Counted from the first letter of the stretch, positions 1 to 12,606 are shown. The stretch is 64,000 nucleotides of DNA from Aplectana chamaeleonis (GCA_029168955.1 JAPDOI010000182.1:1240001-1304000), one strand, 5' to 3'. Made by a program: numbers and translations. Notes: a model not told the origin generated them from the letters alone.

Positions 1-402
1 TAACAGGCTAGTGACTTTTCTTCGTTTTTCTTTGATCAAAAAATCTTCAAAAATAAGAATGTTCAATGCGCATGTTTCAGTGGTAGGTACCCTCGAGATA
101 AAGACTATTCTACACTGACAACTGTTCCCTGAGATAAAAATCTTTCCACGATGTGGACGGGCTTATCCAAACTATTTTCGCCTAACTCTGGCCTTTTTTT
201 CGTCGTTCGTCCTTCCTTCCTTTGCTTACGAAGATCCAAAGCTAGACATGCTGTCAAAAAGCTAAACATTTCTCCATTTTAGTTTAAATCTCGCCTCAAA
301 AGGAGGTTCAAACCGTTGGGAACCCCAGTTTGGAGACTGTTTGATAGGTTTGGTACTCAATAAACTTTTCACAGCATCTTGTATTGTGCACTGATTGTGA
401 AC
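1..402. other. unassigned noncoding stretch
   Basis: AT-rich, with short frames only. I see no gene, TIR or tandem repeat here. Confidence 0.5.
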
Positions 403-994
403 TTAAAGGCAGTGGTCGCGATGAAAAAATCTGTTGAGACAACGATAAAAATGAGATTGGTCGGTAAAAAAAGATTCGCAAACGGCTCAAAGACCTGGAA
501 GGTTACGGGGCAGAAAACATTAGAGTTATGTATATAAGTTCCTTATTTGATGATTCGTGCACACGTGCACAGCTCCGCCCAAAAAGATCGGGTCCCATGT
601 GTGTATGGTCAAAATTCATCGACAGTCACATGCAAAAATAAATGCAAATTTACCTAGTAAAAACAGTTGAACAATGAAAGCAAGCACTTGATTTAGAGTT
701 TTGTACTGATCAAGGCAGGAATATTTGAGCAGGCCAGTCTGAAGGAAAGTGTTCATTGAGTGAATTCCGATTTCAAGCCAGCTGATGTTCTTAATACTGG
801 AGATCATCGATGCCGATGATGTGGAGTGGGCTCGTCCACCATCAAAAGACTTAGAAGTTCAGGCTTGAAAATTGTCCCAAAAAGGGGTTTATTCGCAAAT
901 TTTCCTTGTATGTAGGTCCTACTTCTCTGAATCTAGAAAAGGGTTTAGAGAGGAAAAGAAGACAGGCACATTTTATCGCGACCCCTGCCTTTAA
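403..994 (+). mobile_element. TTAA-flanked MITE, family A copy 1
   Basis: Bounded by TTAA at 403-406 and 991-994. TIRs start AAAGGCAGTGGTCGCGAT and end ATCGCGACCCCTGCCT. The interior matches family A copies at 8599 and 20946, including the block around TCATCGATGCCGATGATGTG. No transposase. TTAA duplication is the piggyBac hallmark, so a piggyBac-mobilised MITE is inferred. The right TTAA also starts another, truncated element. Confidence 0.85.
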
Positions 995-1030
995 GGGCAG
1001 TGTCCACGATGAAAAAAAAATTGCTTCCGC
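991..1030 (+). mobile_element. truncated TTAA MITE end
   Basis: TTAAGGGCAGTGTCCACGAT begins a second MITE at the TTAA that ends family A copy 1. No matching right end was found before 1700, so only the 5' terminus is supported. Confidence 0.5.
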
Positions 1031-1347
1031 GCAGGAAAGTCTCTTCAGAGAGAGAGCAAGGAGGAAAGAATAACGGCCAGGAAGTGGGTAACAATTCACG
1101 AACCGGTCTGCCTTCAACATGAAATAGAGAGAACACTCGTCGATTCGCTCAATACTCTTTCCTTCGAGAGGCATGCGCATTAGAAATTTCTAATTTTTAC
1201 AGATTTTTGAATGTAAGAAACGGATGTAAATCGCTCCTTCATATAAGAAGTTTAGAGCGCAAAATCACTCTCGAGATTCGAAATTCCGCAACACAAACCC
1301 AGATTTGAATGTTTAGGGATCTACTTAAGCAGCGTTTTCTCCGGAAA
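1031..1347. other. unassigned, possible interior of truncated MITE
   Basis: No coding signal. Minus-strand frames here have no family resemblance. It may be the interior of the MITE that starts at 991. Confidence 0.35.
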
Positions 1348-1668
1348 TTATGAGTTTTGTGGGCCCTTTTCGCTACCGTCCTCTATTTCGTAAGTTTTGT
1401 GTTCAAAAACATTGGAAAATATGATACTATTTCTATCATGAACACTCTCAACATGAGAATGGCCGAAAAGATGGCACCCTAATGTATTTGGAACAATTCT
1501 GTGAATCTCTCCCTTTTCGTCTTTAAAAGGGCTAGCCGTGGAGCATCGTGATATTCTGCTCTGATCAGGTTCAAGTACTATTAATCTACCAGCACTGACT
1601 CCCAAAGTTGCCATGATCCCATGCGCTGCTGGTCTCACGACGTTTTCTCTCTCTTTTCTTTGAGGCAA
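1348..1668 (-). CDS. unrecognised minus-strand open frame, possibly an exon
   Basis: It is 106 codons long and its composition looks protein-like, unlike the flanking low-complexity DNA. Visible segments are RPAAHGIMATLGVSAGRLIV, then HLFGHSHVESVHDRNSIIFS, then NVFEHKTYEIEDG. The GHSH motif followed by a short beta segment resembles the metal-binding end of calcineurin-type phosphoesterases, but that is only a motif-level likeness. There is no good start codon (an ATG lies inside) and no clear partner exon. It could be one exon of a minus-strand gene, a pseudogene fragment, or chance. Confidence 0.3.
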   Translation of the reverse strand: MPQRKERENVVRPAAHGIMATLGVSAGRLIVLEPDQSRISRCSTASPFKDEKGEIHRIVPNTLGCHLFGHSHVESVHDRNSIIFSNVFEHKTYEIEDGSEKGPQNS

Positions 1669-1705
1669 TTATCACATTCCAAGCAGGCGTTTCGTATCAG
1701 GACAC

Positions 1706-1948
1706 ATGTTCAGCGTTGATTGTTTCGCGTCTCTGTTACACAACACAAAGACAAAAATCTCGCCTCCTTGCGCTTATGACAACCCGGAATATGTGTCCGA
1801 TGCCTTGAACTACCACATTGCTGAGTACAAGATTTCATTTGACACCTATGTGAGAAGGACACTCAAAGTGTGTTCCGGCGGCTTAGGACAGACAGACACC
1901 TGCCAGGGCGATTTGTCCAACCCGCGCAAGTACAGCCGGTGTGGTTGA
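1706..1948 (+). pseudogene. trypsin-like serine protease remnant
   Basis: The frame encodes 80 residues, with LKVCSGGLGQTDTCQGD at 1864-1911. This matches the S1-family stretch before the catalytic serine (CAGG..GTDTCQGDSGGP). Where GDSGGP should follow there is GDLSNP, so the catalytic Ser is lost or shifted, and a stop comes soon after. The stretch before it (about 50 residues, two Cys) is compatible with an S1 domain but not diagnostic. It is probably a decayed fragment; an exon of an inactive homologue is the alternative. Confidence 0.35.
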
Positions 1949-4900
1949 CGGCAAGGTGTGATAGTGATTTGTCTCGTGTCTAACAAGCCGGCTACTCTTT
2001 GTGGTCAGCCTATGAGGTCTAACAGGTGGCCGGCCTGGCTATGCTCGAGATTGAACCACTCTACTCTCCACACACTATTATAGAGCCAACACCGGCAACA
2101 ACTGTCGCCGACGGGGCCGATGAACGACTACTAGTTCCTTCGCCCTACTTCAAAAACACGACATGGTTGTAGGAACGGGGGATGGAAGGGACAATAAGGA
2201 GCAGTGGAAGGGTCGGGAGTTTCCAGAAAATGTCGGGTTGTTGGGGAGGGAAGATACTCTTGTGCTACTTATGGAGCAGGAGAGCTGTGTTCACTCGCCA
2301 TTTCGAGTCACGCCAAGGTTCCGACTTGGCGTATGATGTGCTAATGAAAACGGTTCGCTTCCGTTCAACATACTTCTTATTAGAAGCAGCGCGGTGCATT
2401 GGCCCATGTCCCTCGTGTTCTCAATGATTCCCAAACACTTTTTTTCATTAGCCATGGGGCTAGGTCGAGGGGCAGAAGACCGTCAGAAGGCTACAGCTTA
2501 CTGGACACGCTGAGACGACCTACATATCTACTGGAAACCTCTGGAAGGCTTTTCTTTTCTATACATCATACATCGCAAACAACCATTTCCCCCAGAATGT
2601 TGCATGTTATCAATAGAAATTTGTTGGTTCTGCAAAGCAAATGTCAACTGTATAATGCCGTTCTTGTTCGGGGACTCTCGAATAAAGGTGATTCTCGTTA
2701 ACAAAGGAAGTTCCTATTTCGGTAAACGCATCCGCAAAACGACTTGTATTGTTAGTATATCTCAGGCCACCATAGTAAAACCGTTCAGTATCCCGCCTCG
2801 AACTGCAGGATCCACGAAGCTAGGAGCTCAAAACGGTAGTTTTTTGTGCTTTTGTGCCTTACGAAGCGAGCAGTAATCTTTTGAAAATCTGGAAACAGAC
2901 CTTATAATCTTGCTCTCATAATCTAAGACAGGTCGCCTGGACAAAGTGTGGCTGAAAGCACATTCTTCGAAGGTTGTTCAGAGTGATGGGGTTCTGAACT
3001 TGTACGAATTCTATGTTGACCGTTTCTTTTAGCAATTTGGGGGCTTTAGAAACGTTAATTTTTTTCAGATTTGACCTAAAATTTTCTCTTGTGGGTCATT
3101 TGGTGTGCTTACCACGAATTTGAGGTTTATCTGTCGATCTTCCAAAGTTTTCGACTAAACTCGTTCAAAGCCACTAATCGTGGGTTTGTTTTAGGGTAAA
3201 GCGCGACCTTTGACGATTTCCAGAACGCAACTATAGAAGTGGCTCAAAATGTTGCTCTATGGGTTTTTGGAACGCTAAACACGAATCTGAAGCACATTTT
3301 TCTATTCTCGACAGCTCACGGTTGATTACGGTTGGTATACGGTAGTTCGGTCAGAATCCAGAATTGACTCAAAATTTCTATGCGGAGTTTATTCGGGGTG
3401 CTCAAATTGAATTTAATGTCCATTTGTAAACTCTCGAAATGCTAAGGTAGGGTTTTCCCACTAAATAACATTATGTGTACGTACCGTAACGCACAGCAAA
3501 CCTAAGAAAAATTGGAAACTGGACCTTATTTTTTTCAGCTCCCTAATTAAACCCTACATACAAGTTTTGAGCAAAATCCGAGAGAATTTTGATAAACACT
3601 CAAAAAAACGCCAGATTGGTATGTTGTACCCCTGCTTTTTCGCGAAGCTTGAAAAACGCTTTTAACCTTTAGGAACCTGCAGCTCGGGGCGGGATTCTGC
3701 GCAGTTTCACTATTGAGACCCAAGAGATACTATGCTAGTCGTTTTCGCAGATGCGTTTACCAATAAAAACACTTCCCTTGTAAGTTAACGACATTTTCCA
3801 TTATGATACCTATCCCTAAACAAATTGTCAACTGCAGAAATAATCCATGCAGTACCAGAGATCATCAAATGTTAAATTCTAGACCTGGTTTCTCATCTCT
3901 GCTTGCAACTTTTCGCTTTTCAACCATTCTCCGAGACCTTCGGGACCATTGCCTCCATCGCACATGTGTAGGATGATGAGCAATAAACCGTGAGGGATAA
4001 AACGCCTGCCGAGGTCTAAAATAAACACTTGCGAGGATGAACCAGATGATGAGCCTCAGCCCAACTCGCGCTCAACTTTGACAATTCAGATCTTAGAGTG
4101 GTCGACAAGGGGTTGAGTAATTTGATCCGAATCAGTTATGTACAAAGGCTGAGCTATAATAATAGCGGTCGGAAATCCGAGATAGCGATCACAAATGAAG
4201 CTGCAATTCGATACCGCGTCAGGGCTGAGACGAACAGTGCTAATCGCCCGTTAACCCCTACCCAAAACCCTTCATTATCCCCGAATGGGCTGACTGAAGT
4301 GCTTGGACACTCTCATGGACATTTCTTCCACTTTCCACAAGGGCGTTTACACTTCTCGATCAGCTGTCCGCCTAATTAAGGGGTCCGGGCGGGGAAAAGT
4401 GGCGCATCAATTCATCAAAAAGTGCTCGGATGGGAAATGAGGGTTCACCAACGGGGCAGATGGTCCAAACTGAAATTGATTGCTTTCGTCCGCGCAATAG
4501 TTTTGTAACACACCAAATGCTCTTCCTGGCATCGTAAATCCTTGCGTTGCGCTATTGTAGGCGGACGATTTATGTGCGAGGATTTGTCGCCACGAAATGA
4601 GTAAGTGACCTCAAGTCGATCCCTCAGAGGTCAGATGACGGGCCGCACTCAACTGAAAGCAAGATCCTTTGATCGTCTACAGAGGATATGAAAAAATCAA
4701 GTTGGGGATCCAAAACTTTTGTATAGCTTATCTTCGGAATAAATCCTCAGTCTTCACAAAAAGCTTCATTTTGGCAAACTCGCACTTTCCCAAAATCTCA
4801 GTCGCCTACCTCCCTCGAAATTGCACCAGCTTCAAGACATGAAAAAAGTATCGCAGGTATTGCTAGATTGTCTCCGTTCCGGAGGTGCTCCAAACAGCCT

Positions 4901-5032
4901 TGGGCGGTAGTAAACTAGCCAGAACTGAGAGTTCAGAATCGTGATCACTTCACAGTAATCAGGAGGAATTGAAGTTCGAGACATCGATGTAACCCTTTGT
5001 CTAACTGGCAACTGCCTCATGCATATGTATCT
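1949..5032. other. unassigned noncoding region
   Basis: Frames at 2182-2427, 2399-2876 and 4098-4379 are 80-100 codons long. They show no recognisable domain and no consistent splice chain. The rest is AT-rich sequence with no clear TIR. Confidence 0.45.
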
Positions 5033-5202
5033 GGGGTGCGTTCCAAGAACATTCCCACGGCTAACGTTTTGCATGGAAACGTAGACACGGCGACGTGGAA
5101 ACAATTATCAGTTACAATTCGTGGCCATGGGAAACAAGTTCGGCCATGGAAAGGCTATTTGCCCTCCCTCGGCATTGTGGGAACATTCTTGGAACGCACC
5201 CC
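5033..5202. mobile_element. 170-bp TIR element beginning with GGGG
   Basis: Perfect inverted ends GGGGTGCGTTCCAAGAA and TTCTTGGAACGCACCCC, extended by an imperfect ACATTCCCAC/GTGGGAACA. No coding capacity. GGGG-type ends recur at 27558 and 45884. Target duplication is not clear. Confidence 0.75.
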
Positions 5203-5349
5203 TGTTTGCAAAACTAGTCTGCTGTGGAATCGATCTCACGAACCGCTGTCATGAACAGCGAGACATCGCTCTGCTCCATACGACGATGAACGCTATGTAC
5301 GAGGAATGATTGACATCCTAAACTATTGCACACGCATGTGCAAAACGTT

Positions 5350-5420
5350 GGGTGCGGAGGGAACCGAACCACTGACTTCGCCGGAGGGAGCAGCGCGACA
5401 TAGCGCTACGCCACGCAACC
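5350..5420 (-). tRNA. tRNA-like sequence (pseudo-tRNA or SINE head)
   Basis: Read on the minus strand, it has box A (TGGCGTAGCGCTA) and box B (GGTTCGGTTCC) at tRNA spacing. The 5' GGTTGCG can pair with the 3' CGCACCC at six of seven positions. The T-stem is degraded (two mismatches) and the anticodon arm is poor, so this is a tRNA pseudogene or tRNA-derived SINE head, not a working gene. Confidence 0.5.
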
Positions 5421-6803
5421 ATGTTGCAATTGGCCATCGAGAGGCTTTCCTAGGCGCTCAAACCGTGCGTCTCATACACCAACGGTTGACACTTTCTCGA
5501 CAAAGATATTCGCTGTGATAATGATAACAGCGAAAATTATAATCTTGGATAATAGCGCGCAATGGTTTTCCCGTGCTCTCTATGTTCCTTGTATCCTGAG
5601 AGTAACACTTGTACGTTAGAGATGATGACCGTGCTTTCGTTGATTGCTCCGTTCAGCTGATTAATTTACCTCTGTTTGCTTTCTCTTTGTCTAGCTTTTA
5701 CATATAAGTATTATGTACTCCCGATTTTTCTTGTCGACGTTTTCAATTCAATGAGAATCGCGAATTCATGTGAAACTGGACGGAGAATTCTGTCAGATGA
5801 ATAGCTCGGCAGAAATTTGATGAAAAGTTGCTAGGAAATCTTTCTTTTTGAGTGCCAGGTTTAAATTGTTCTTTTCTCAACCTGTGATTAAGAAAATCTT
5901 ACAACACACTTCTGCGATGAATCTGTATTATTTGCTCTTCCCGGTATTCAGGAAAAAAGACAGAGAAAACACACGAATTTTCATTTCCGCCTCCGCAGTA
6001 TCTATCTTTACACTTTTGGAATCTGTCTGGAGAAATACTTTGAAAAAATACCCTGGAAGAATATAACGTAGCTGTTGAGATCAAAATGATATTAAAACTC
6101 TTCATGAACACAGTCGAGAATTTTTTCTATTTCTGTTATTCATTGATATTCCGAACATTCATCCCGCTTCAATAATTCAATTAAGTAATTCAGTAATGTA
6201 ATTGACCAAATGAGCTGCATAATCAAAAAAAAAATTTGAAATTGCCAAATGAACAAAATATTCAGGTAATCGAACTATGCGACTAATTATTTGCTTCTGT
6301 CCTCAGTCTAGTCGATACTTCGGGAGTTAAAATGGCAACGCATATGTTTTCTCTGTTTTTTTTTTAATTTCACATGCCTGAGAAAACAAAAAAATACATG
6401 GTTACAACAAAAAGTGAATAGTTAACCTTCCATGAACACAGGTGAAAAGAAAGCAGGATAGACTTGGAATTCGAGAGCAGAGGCTTTAAAATTGAAATTT
6501 CGGCGGGTTCTGGTCTAGCTATACAACTGACAGACTTCTTGGCCACTATTACCTCAATTCGCAGCCCTAGTTAAATCTAAAAACGGAAGAAAATCGAAAG
6601 CACAACAAGCTAAACAAGGAAAGAAGAATTAGAGAAAAGCAGTCAGCTGAGCGCATCAATTGACGGACGGCAATACTAGGCTATTGATCGCGTTATCACC
6701 TAGCATGACGAACTGTGCGCCAGCCGTCGGGGAATTGGCGCATATTTAGACGGTTCTTGGCCCAATCACGGCTCCAGTGATGATGGGTGAGAAACTCGGA
6801 GTT
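5421..6803. other. unassigned noncoding region
   Basis: AT-rich with short frames only. Nothing recognised. Confidence 0.45.
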
Positions 6804-6853
6804 GGCGGGTTAGGCCAAAAAGTCCTCTCAAGGACTTTTCACCCAAACCCGCC
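6804..6853. ncRNA. 50-nt composite hairpin
   Basis: Outer stem GGCGGGTT/AACCCGCC (8 bp). Inner stem AAAAGTCCT/AGGACTTTT (9 bp) closes a CTCA loop. The two stems are separated by short opposing internal loops with a GG/CC match. Transcription is unknown. It is shorter than usual for a pre-miRNA. Confidence 0.3.
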
Positions 6854-8598
6854 ATCGTCGTCTAGCGCACTCCTCAACACGCGCAGAGTCTCACCGTTGG
6901 TTTGCGGACGGCGCTGATTAATTTGCGAACATCAATGTTCGCGATCGCAATTTTCTAGAGGGTATGAAGGTAGTTCACAAGCAGCTAACCTCGAAGTTTG
7001 ACCCCAAAATTCTGATAGTAGCTTATTTAGGCCCTAAATATCAATACATCGCTTTCAGTCAAGACTAAAAAAACTCATAGTTAACTTTGATGTTACTAAT
7101 CTCGTGTAACATCGTAGTTTGGCAGGTTTACTACCACCCCTGGTGTTCACATTCATTGAATTCTAACAAAGTTTATTAAAAATCTCGTCTTCCAAAAGGA
7201 GTTTGTTTGCTAAATTTTCTCAAGTTGCTCAGGTGTTTACATAGGTGTCCCACCTTGGCGCACGAATATTTTTGGAAACCTCTCCAGCACTGAGGACAAG
7301 CCTGAAGGAACTATTGCTCTTTTTCGCGCCGCGTCTGCTAATTTAAAGCAGTAATTTTGCGTTTCAAAAATTAAAAGAATAGAACTGTTCCTTAATATTT
7401 TTTTATTTATAATTTTTTTCTGATTCGAGAGCATGTTTCATATGAAATTGAGAAACTTCCTGATAAATTTCTGGGAAGTCGTGACATAGTTTTCGGGCAT
7501 CTGCAAAACATGGGCACCACTGAGGCATCAGTACCGCTCCTGAAAAGTGTCCGAGCTGCGTTTGTTTTGTTGAGAATGTGCTGCATCGCCATGTAGAAAT
7601 AATGCGGCGCAGAAAGTTGAAAAGAACCTACCCAGATTGAAATCATCTGGAAACTGTTAAGGTTTCGCCGCGAAAAAGTTACCAGAGTTGCAGAGGACCC
7701 AAAGTTTGAAATCCACGCACATTTGCACAACCCCTTCCCTAAAGCTACGAGTTTTATTCTGTCCCCTGTCAATGTTCTGCGAAGTTACCAGCCAGCAACA
7801 AATTAGGACAAGCAACCACCGTTTGATGAATACTACAGTACTTCTGATACATCAATTTATCTACGACTTGCAGTGGGGCAGTCCAGCAGTAGAAATATAT
7901 CGCTAATTCTACCCGAAATGGAGCCTTTTCGGGGTTTTTGAAAAGAGTTCACTATTTGGATCAAAACCATATTTGATCCCTGACCCTGCTTACTAATCTG
8001 GAGATTGATGGAATCGTTTCATTCTCCTTCCCGTAATTTTCAGCTAGGTATTTGGGTGAAAGAACTTTCCACAACCCCGAGAATCTTCAGATGACTGTAA
8101 TATTGCAGTAGAATGAGCTTATTGTAGCACCAGCAATTGTAAATCAGCAAAATGAAGGGCCATAAATTTTTGTGTTATTTTTAAAAGAAAAAATTATTGG
8201 AATTGAAGCACTATCTCTGTAACAAACGTCGTGTAGTGTATTTTGAGAAATTGTGTTGTCAACCCTCCGAAGTATACCCGACAATTAGAAAAAACACAAC
8301 TATGTATAAGAATGCCATACTTTATAAATATGAAATTTCTAGCTTCTTTTGACCTTTGATTTATACTTTGCCTATTCCATTTTTTATTCTTATAACATTC
8401 TTATACTTGCTTTTCTTGAATTATATTGCAAATTCCCTTCCAGGTGCATTCCTTCACACTGAATTTCCTAAATGACAGCTTTACGATGCAATTGAGGATA
8501 CTGAACTTCTCGTTCACTTAAAGATCCTTGAGTACAGTTTGACAAAGTTACGAATGTTACAAACCTTTGTAAGCGAATAAGGTTATCAACTCTTTTTC
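6854..8598. other. unassigned noncoding region
   Basis: A minus-strand frame at 7407-7772 (121 codons) shows no family resemblance. The rest is AT-rich with no repeat structure that I can support. Confidence 0.4.
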
Positions 8599-9156
8599 TT
8601 AAAGGCAGTGGTCACGATGAAAAACGTTATCGAAAAAACTACAAAAATCAGCTTAGATCAAAAACAGCTGAAAAACTATGAAGGTAGCGCGGTGAAAAAC
8701 GGTCTACAAATAGAGTATCTAGGGCCCAAAGAAGCTAGTTCGTGGCACATCAGCGATGACGAAACAGATCGCAGTCTCATGCCGAGCAGTCAAAAATCAT
8801 CGACAATCAGACTGAAATAAATGCCCAAATTTAACGAATAAAAACGGCTGAATTAATGAAAGCATCACTTAATTCAATGTTTTGACTAGATGTGTACATA
8901 AATTCGACATTTCATTGATTGACTGTTAAATTTCAAGCTAGCTCCAGAAATGTTCTTGATATAAGAGGTCATCGATGCCGATGATGTGGAGAGGGCTCGT
9001 CCACCATCAAAAGACAAGAAAGTTCAGGTTTCAAATTCGGCCCAAAACAGTGGTTTTTTCGCAATTTTTTCTTATAGGTCCTACTACTCGAGACCCAGGA
9101 AAGGATTTGGAGAGAAAAAGACGACAAGCATATTTGATCGCGACCACTGCCTTTAA
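8599..9156 (+). mobile_element. TTAA-flanked MITE, family A copy 2
   Basis: A full 558-bp copy bounded by TTAA at both ends, with TIRs AAAGGCAGTGGTCACGAT and ATCGCGACCACTGCCT. It is nearly collinear with the reversed copy at 20946-21502. This is the cleanest reference for the family. Confidence 0.9.
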
Positions 9157-10214
9157 CCAGAATCTTAATTTCTAACCTGGATTTTTAATAGAGAATATTG
9201 GTTAAGTGTACGTACTCTCCACGTCGGAGTGCATTTCACTTCCGCAGTCGCAGACAGCGGATCTCTGCATCTGCGAATGTGAATTTCTCTCCGTTATACA
9301 TAGAGTGTACTTCGCTTTATTCGAGAATGTGAGCACCACATATTTCATGTAAATTTTACTTGTTACCCATAGCTTCCAACTGACGTGCCCATCTATAGGT
9401 ATTCTAAGTTTTGTATTCAAACAATGCTCACTAAGAGAAGCTGGAGAAATGCATCGATTGGTCATCAATCAATGAATCAATGGCAATCTCTGAAATGTCT
9501 CCCCGTCTGTCAGCAATTGAGGGACGTGCTTGCGTAATTAGTGTGGCATGAATATGGATCGGCCATATGTTTCCCGTCCAGATGGGTAGGATAGTTCGGT
9601 GAGCATTTGGGTGGGAAACAAAAGATTTCTTAGGTATGGGATTTTTATGAATTCTTAAATGTGTGAGAAACCTTCTTCGATCTCTTTTGATGGATTGGAA
9701 CATTTGCGTGAGCGAAATTCCGCTACGCTCTTAGACTACACAGTGACTTAGGTCCAGCCAAATGACATTTTGGGTATTTCTGCTTTTGGAACGGCTGAGC
9801 GGTCCATTCAAAAACGGTGCCCAGCGGGAAGAGCAGCTGTTTTCAGGCCAACGCCTCAGTTACGTAACGTGAGCAATGGAGGTGACGCGTAGCGAAACGG
9901 ATTAGACGAGGACCGTATAAACACCGTTGTATAAACAACACAGCGGTAGGTCTCTGAGCGATACCGTATCGTCACTGATACTATGGATATCGTTTTGAAC
10001 TTTGCCGCGCTAATGGAAAACATCCGATTGTCAAACTGCGAGAAAGGAGTTCTAGACTTCAAGTTACTAACAGCCTCTGAGAAAGCCTCGTAAGCAGAGA
10101 GAATCTTATTAATCCATATCCATATGTCTGTGCCCCCATAGGTAGCTAGCGCTATCGCTTAAGCCCTTTTTGAGCGGACAGCGAAGGTCCGAAATGGGAT
10201 CTATGAGCCAAAAG
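9157..10214. other. unassigned noncoding region
   Basis: Short frames on both strands and no recognised element. Confidence 0.4.
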
Positions 10215-10988
10215 ATACAATACCCGCGCTAAGTTTTGTAAAAACGGGGAGCATTTGCCAAACTTGGCAAAAAAGCGTCCGATGCTTGTAACTTTTTTGA
10301 ACGAAGGCTTTTTTTTGGATTCTGAAAACGCTGTCATATTCAGAGCTTCCTACCTTATAATGTGTCTCATGGACCGAAGCTCCCTGAAAGCGCTTGGTTT
10401 TCGAATGAAATCCTTTTTGCGGTCGCTTCTCAAGAACGTCGAGCGCGGCAAAGTGCGGCGAAACTTTCAGTAGTAATTGTACTATTAATAGGAGAGGAAT
10501 CTCCACGTTTTCTTTATGTATTAGATGCAGATCTCGAGAATCGTGCAGGTAGAATTTTCCAACTCAATCTTTTAACAATTTGGGGTTTGCGCAAAACAAG
10601 TCTGACTTTTCAAGAGGGTCCCAAGCGTGTTTAATGAAAGATTTCCGAAATTCTACCTGAACATAACTCGAGATTGTCCCACCAACATCTACACCGTGTA
10701 GAAAACGTAGAGATTGCTCTTTTATTACTTGTACAATTACAAATCAAAGTTTCGCCGCTCGCGGCGTTCTTGAAAAACTTCCGCAAAAACGGTTTCATTC
10801 AGAAACAAAGCGCTTTCAGGGAGCTTCGGTCCATGGATTATAAAGTAAAAAGTTGAGCTGTAAATATGACAGCGTTTTCAGAATCCAAAAAAGTCTTCGT
10901 TCAAAAATGTTACAAGCATCGGACGCTTTTTTGCCAAGTTCGGCAAATGCTCCCAAATTTTATAAAGCTTAGCGCGGGTATTGTACAT
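10215..10988. mobile_element. about 770-bp foldback element
   Basis: The two halves are long imperfect inverted copies. ATACAATACCCGCGCTA near 10215 returns as TAGCGCGGGTATTGTA near 10970, and GCATCGGACGCTTTTTTGCC is complementary to the left arm. Pairing continues inward to AGGTAGAATTT/AAATTCTACCT, leaving a loop of about 60 bases. The transcript would be one long hairpin. Frames inside it are by-products of the repeat. Confidence 0.8.
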
Positions 10989-12243
10989 ACCTAAGTCTTA
11001 TAAGTCTAATTTCAGAAGCTTCCTGATTCTATTTTCTCAATTCCATCATTCAATCAGATCATGACAATGCACGTGTTCCTCGATTCTTCTATGTGGCATC
11101 TCTCGTCTTTCACTATCCTACTTACCTCTCACCTTTTTTTGCTGACTAACAATTGTCGGAAGACTCTTTGGTCTTGTCGCACAAAGCTTATGTTATTAGG
11201 TATTCATTGCGAAAAATGTCAAAGATAAGACCTGGAAATGAGCTATGAGAAAGCGTGTAGAGCCCGTAGTTATAGAGACAACGAGCAGAGCTAGACGAAT
11301 GAGTTGTATGAACGTGGAAATCGCAGCGATTACGGCGACAAATCTCTGCTTTAAACGATTACCAGCGAGTTTCTTAGTCCTTTTTGCGCTTTCACCTTCT
11401 ACTCCTCATCTTCTTACATGGTGGGTGGACTTCGATGGACTCCTCGCTAATGACCTGACCGGATCTCTTCGGATGGCCGAATCCAATAGAGTCACCGGAA
11501 GTATAGGCCGCTGTCTAGTCCCCTCGCCTCGCGTACCTAATAGACTTCGTTAATTTCGCTTGGATTCCAAGCGAAAAATGCGATCCGACTGCCTGCCATC
11601 CATTCTGAGCAGAAGGGGAATGGAAAGGCATTGCGGTCACTGGGGGGAGGGCAGACATGGAATGAAAATTACTGCATCTGTTCAACTCCTGAATAAAAAC
11701 GAATCAACCTCTACTTCATCACAACAAGAGGGTTCCATAGCGGCTCGGAATACCAAATAAGGCGGGTTCGGTACTGCAAATCACATTTTGCATACGAGTT
11801 GTCACTCAGCCAGAACGCCCAGTGTCTGTCTGTCAACGGGAACATTTTCTAGTGACAGACAGCTTAGGCTGCACTAGACATCCGCGTCGGCTATGATACG
11901 TCGGGAGGGGTGCGTAGAACTAAGAAGAGCCAACTTAGTATCCGACAAAACTGTTGAGACAAGGAGTGTATGCAATGTCCACGGCAATTTTAGACAGAAC
12001 ATTTCAACACATTTTGAAAAATTCAATCGACATTTTTCAAGTTATCAGTCTTTTGTCCGAATTACAGTTTTCGAAGAAATTTATTTATATTTCACATTTA
12101 CAGTGATATAGTTTTTTTAGAGTAATGCCTCGAAAATTGTAACTATGATTGCTATACATAGTGAAATGAATTTCCCAGATTCGATAAGTGTTCTCTAAAC
12201 TTGGAAAATGTGGGAAAATCACATCGCTCACAATTCTCAAAAT
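10989..12243. other. unassigned noncoding region
   Basis: Frames at 11245-11553 and 11560-11760 show no domain. GTGTCTGTCTGTCA and TGACAGACAGC around 11821-11861 form a small inverted repeat. Confidence 0.4.
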
Positions 12244-12561
12244 TGTGCGAAGAGCGCACCAGGTTTGGTTTTGAACTGGCCACGCGCGCAACCCTTTTTT
12301 CAAAATCTAGGTCCGGGGTGAAGGTCGAAATTAGCTCTAAATTGCATTAAAAAGAGCGCCAAAAGTTGAATATCATGCCCAAAAATGGTTGAGAATGGTT
12401 TCCCAGGATTTGAGAAAATTTTGAAAAACCGCAAGTTTTCTCTCTTAATCTCCTTTTTTTCAGACGGCGTTCACGATCTTGTGCTACCACTTAAAATTGA
12501 GCTAGAGAGCTCATTTTTGGACAGAAGGCTGGAAATGGATGCAGGTCGCTCCTATTCCAGT
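12244..12561 (+). repeat. hairpin-headed repeat, family F copy 1
   Basis: Begins with the inverted repeat GTGCG-AAGAG-CGCAC, then AGGTTTGGTTTTG. The next 280 bases align in order with 59671-59972: GCGCGCAACCC, then GAGAATGGTT, GGCGTTCACGATCTT, TTGAGCTAGAG and GGACAG.AGGCTGG. Confidence 0.6.
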
Positions 12562-12606
12562 TTGAACTCGATACCTTTACTTTGAAACTCGATACCTTTA
12601 CTTTGA
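12562..12606 (+). repeat. 21-bp tandem duplication
   Basis: AACTCGATACCTTTACTTTGA occurs twice in immediate succession. Confidence 0.7.

Noticed and set aside
6770..6800. C/D snoRNA with TGATGA box
   Set aside because: A box C-like motif is present, but no convincing box D or terminal stem at the right distance.
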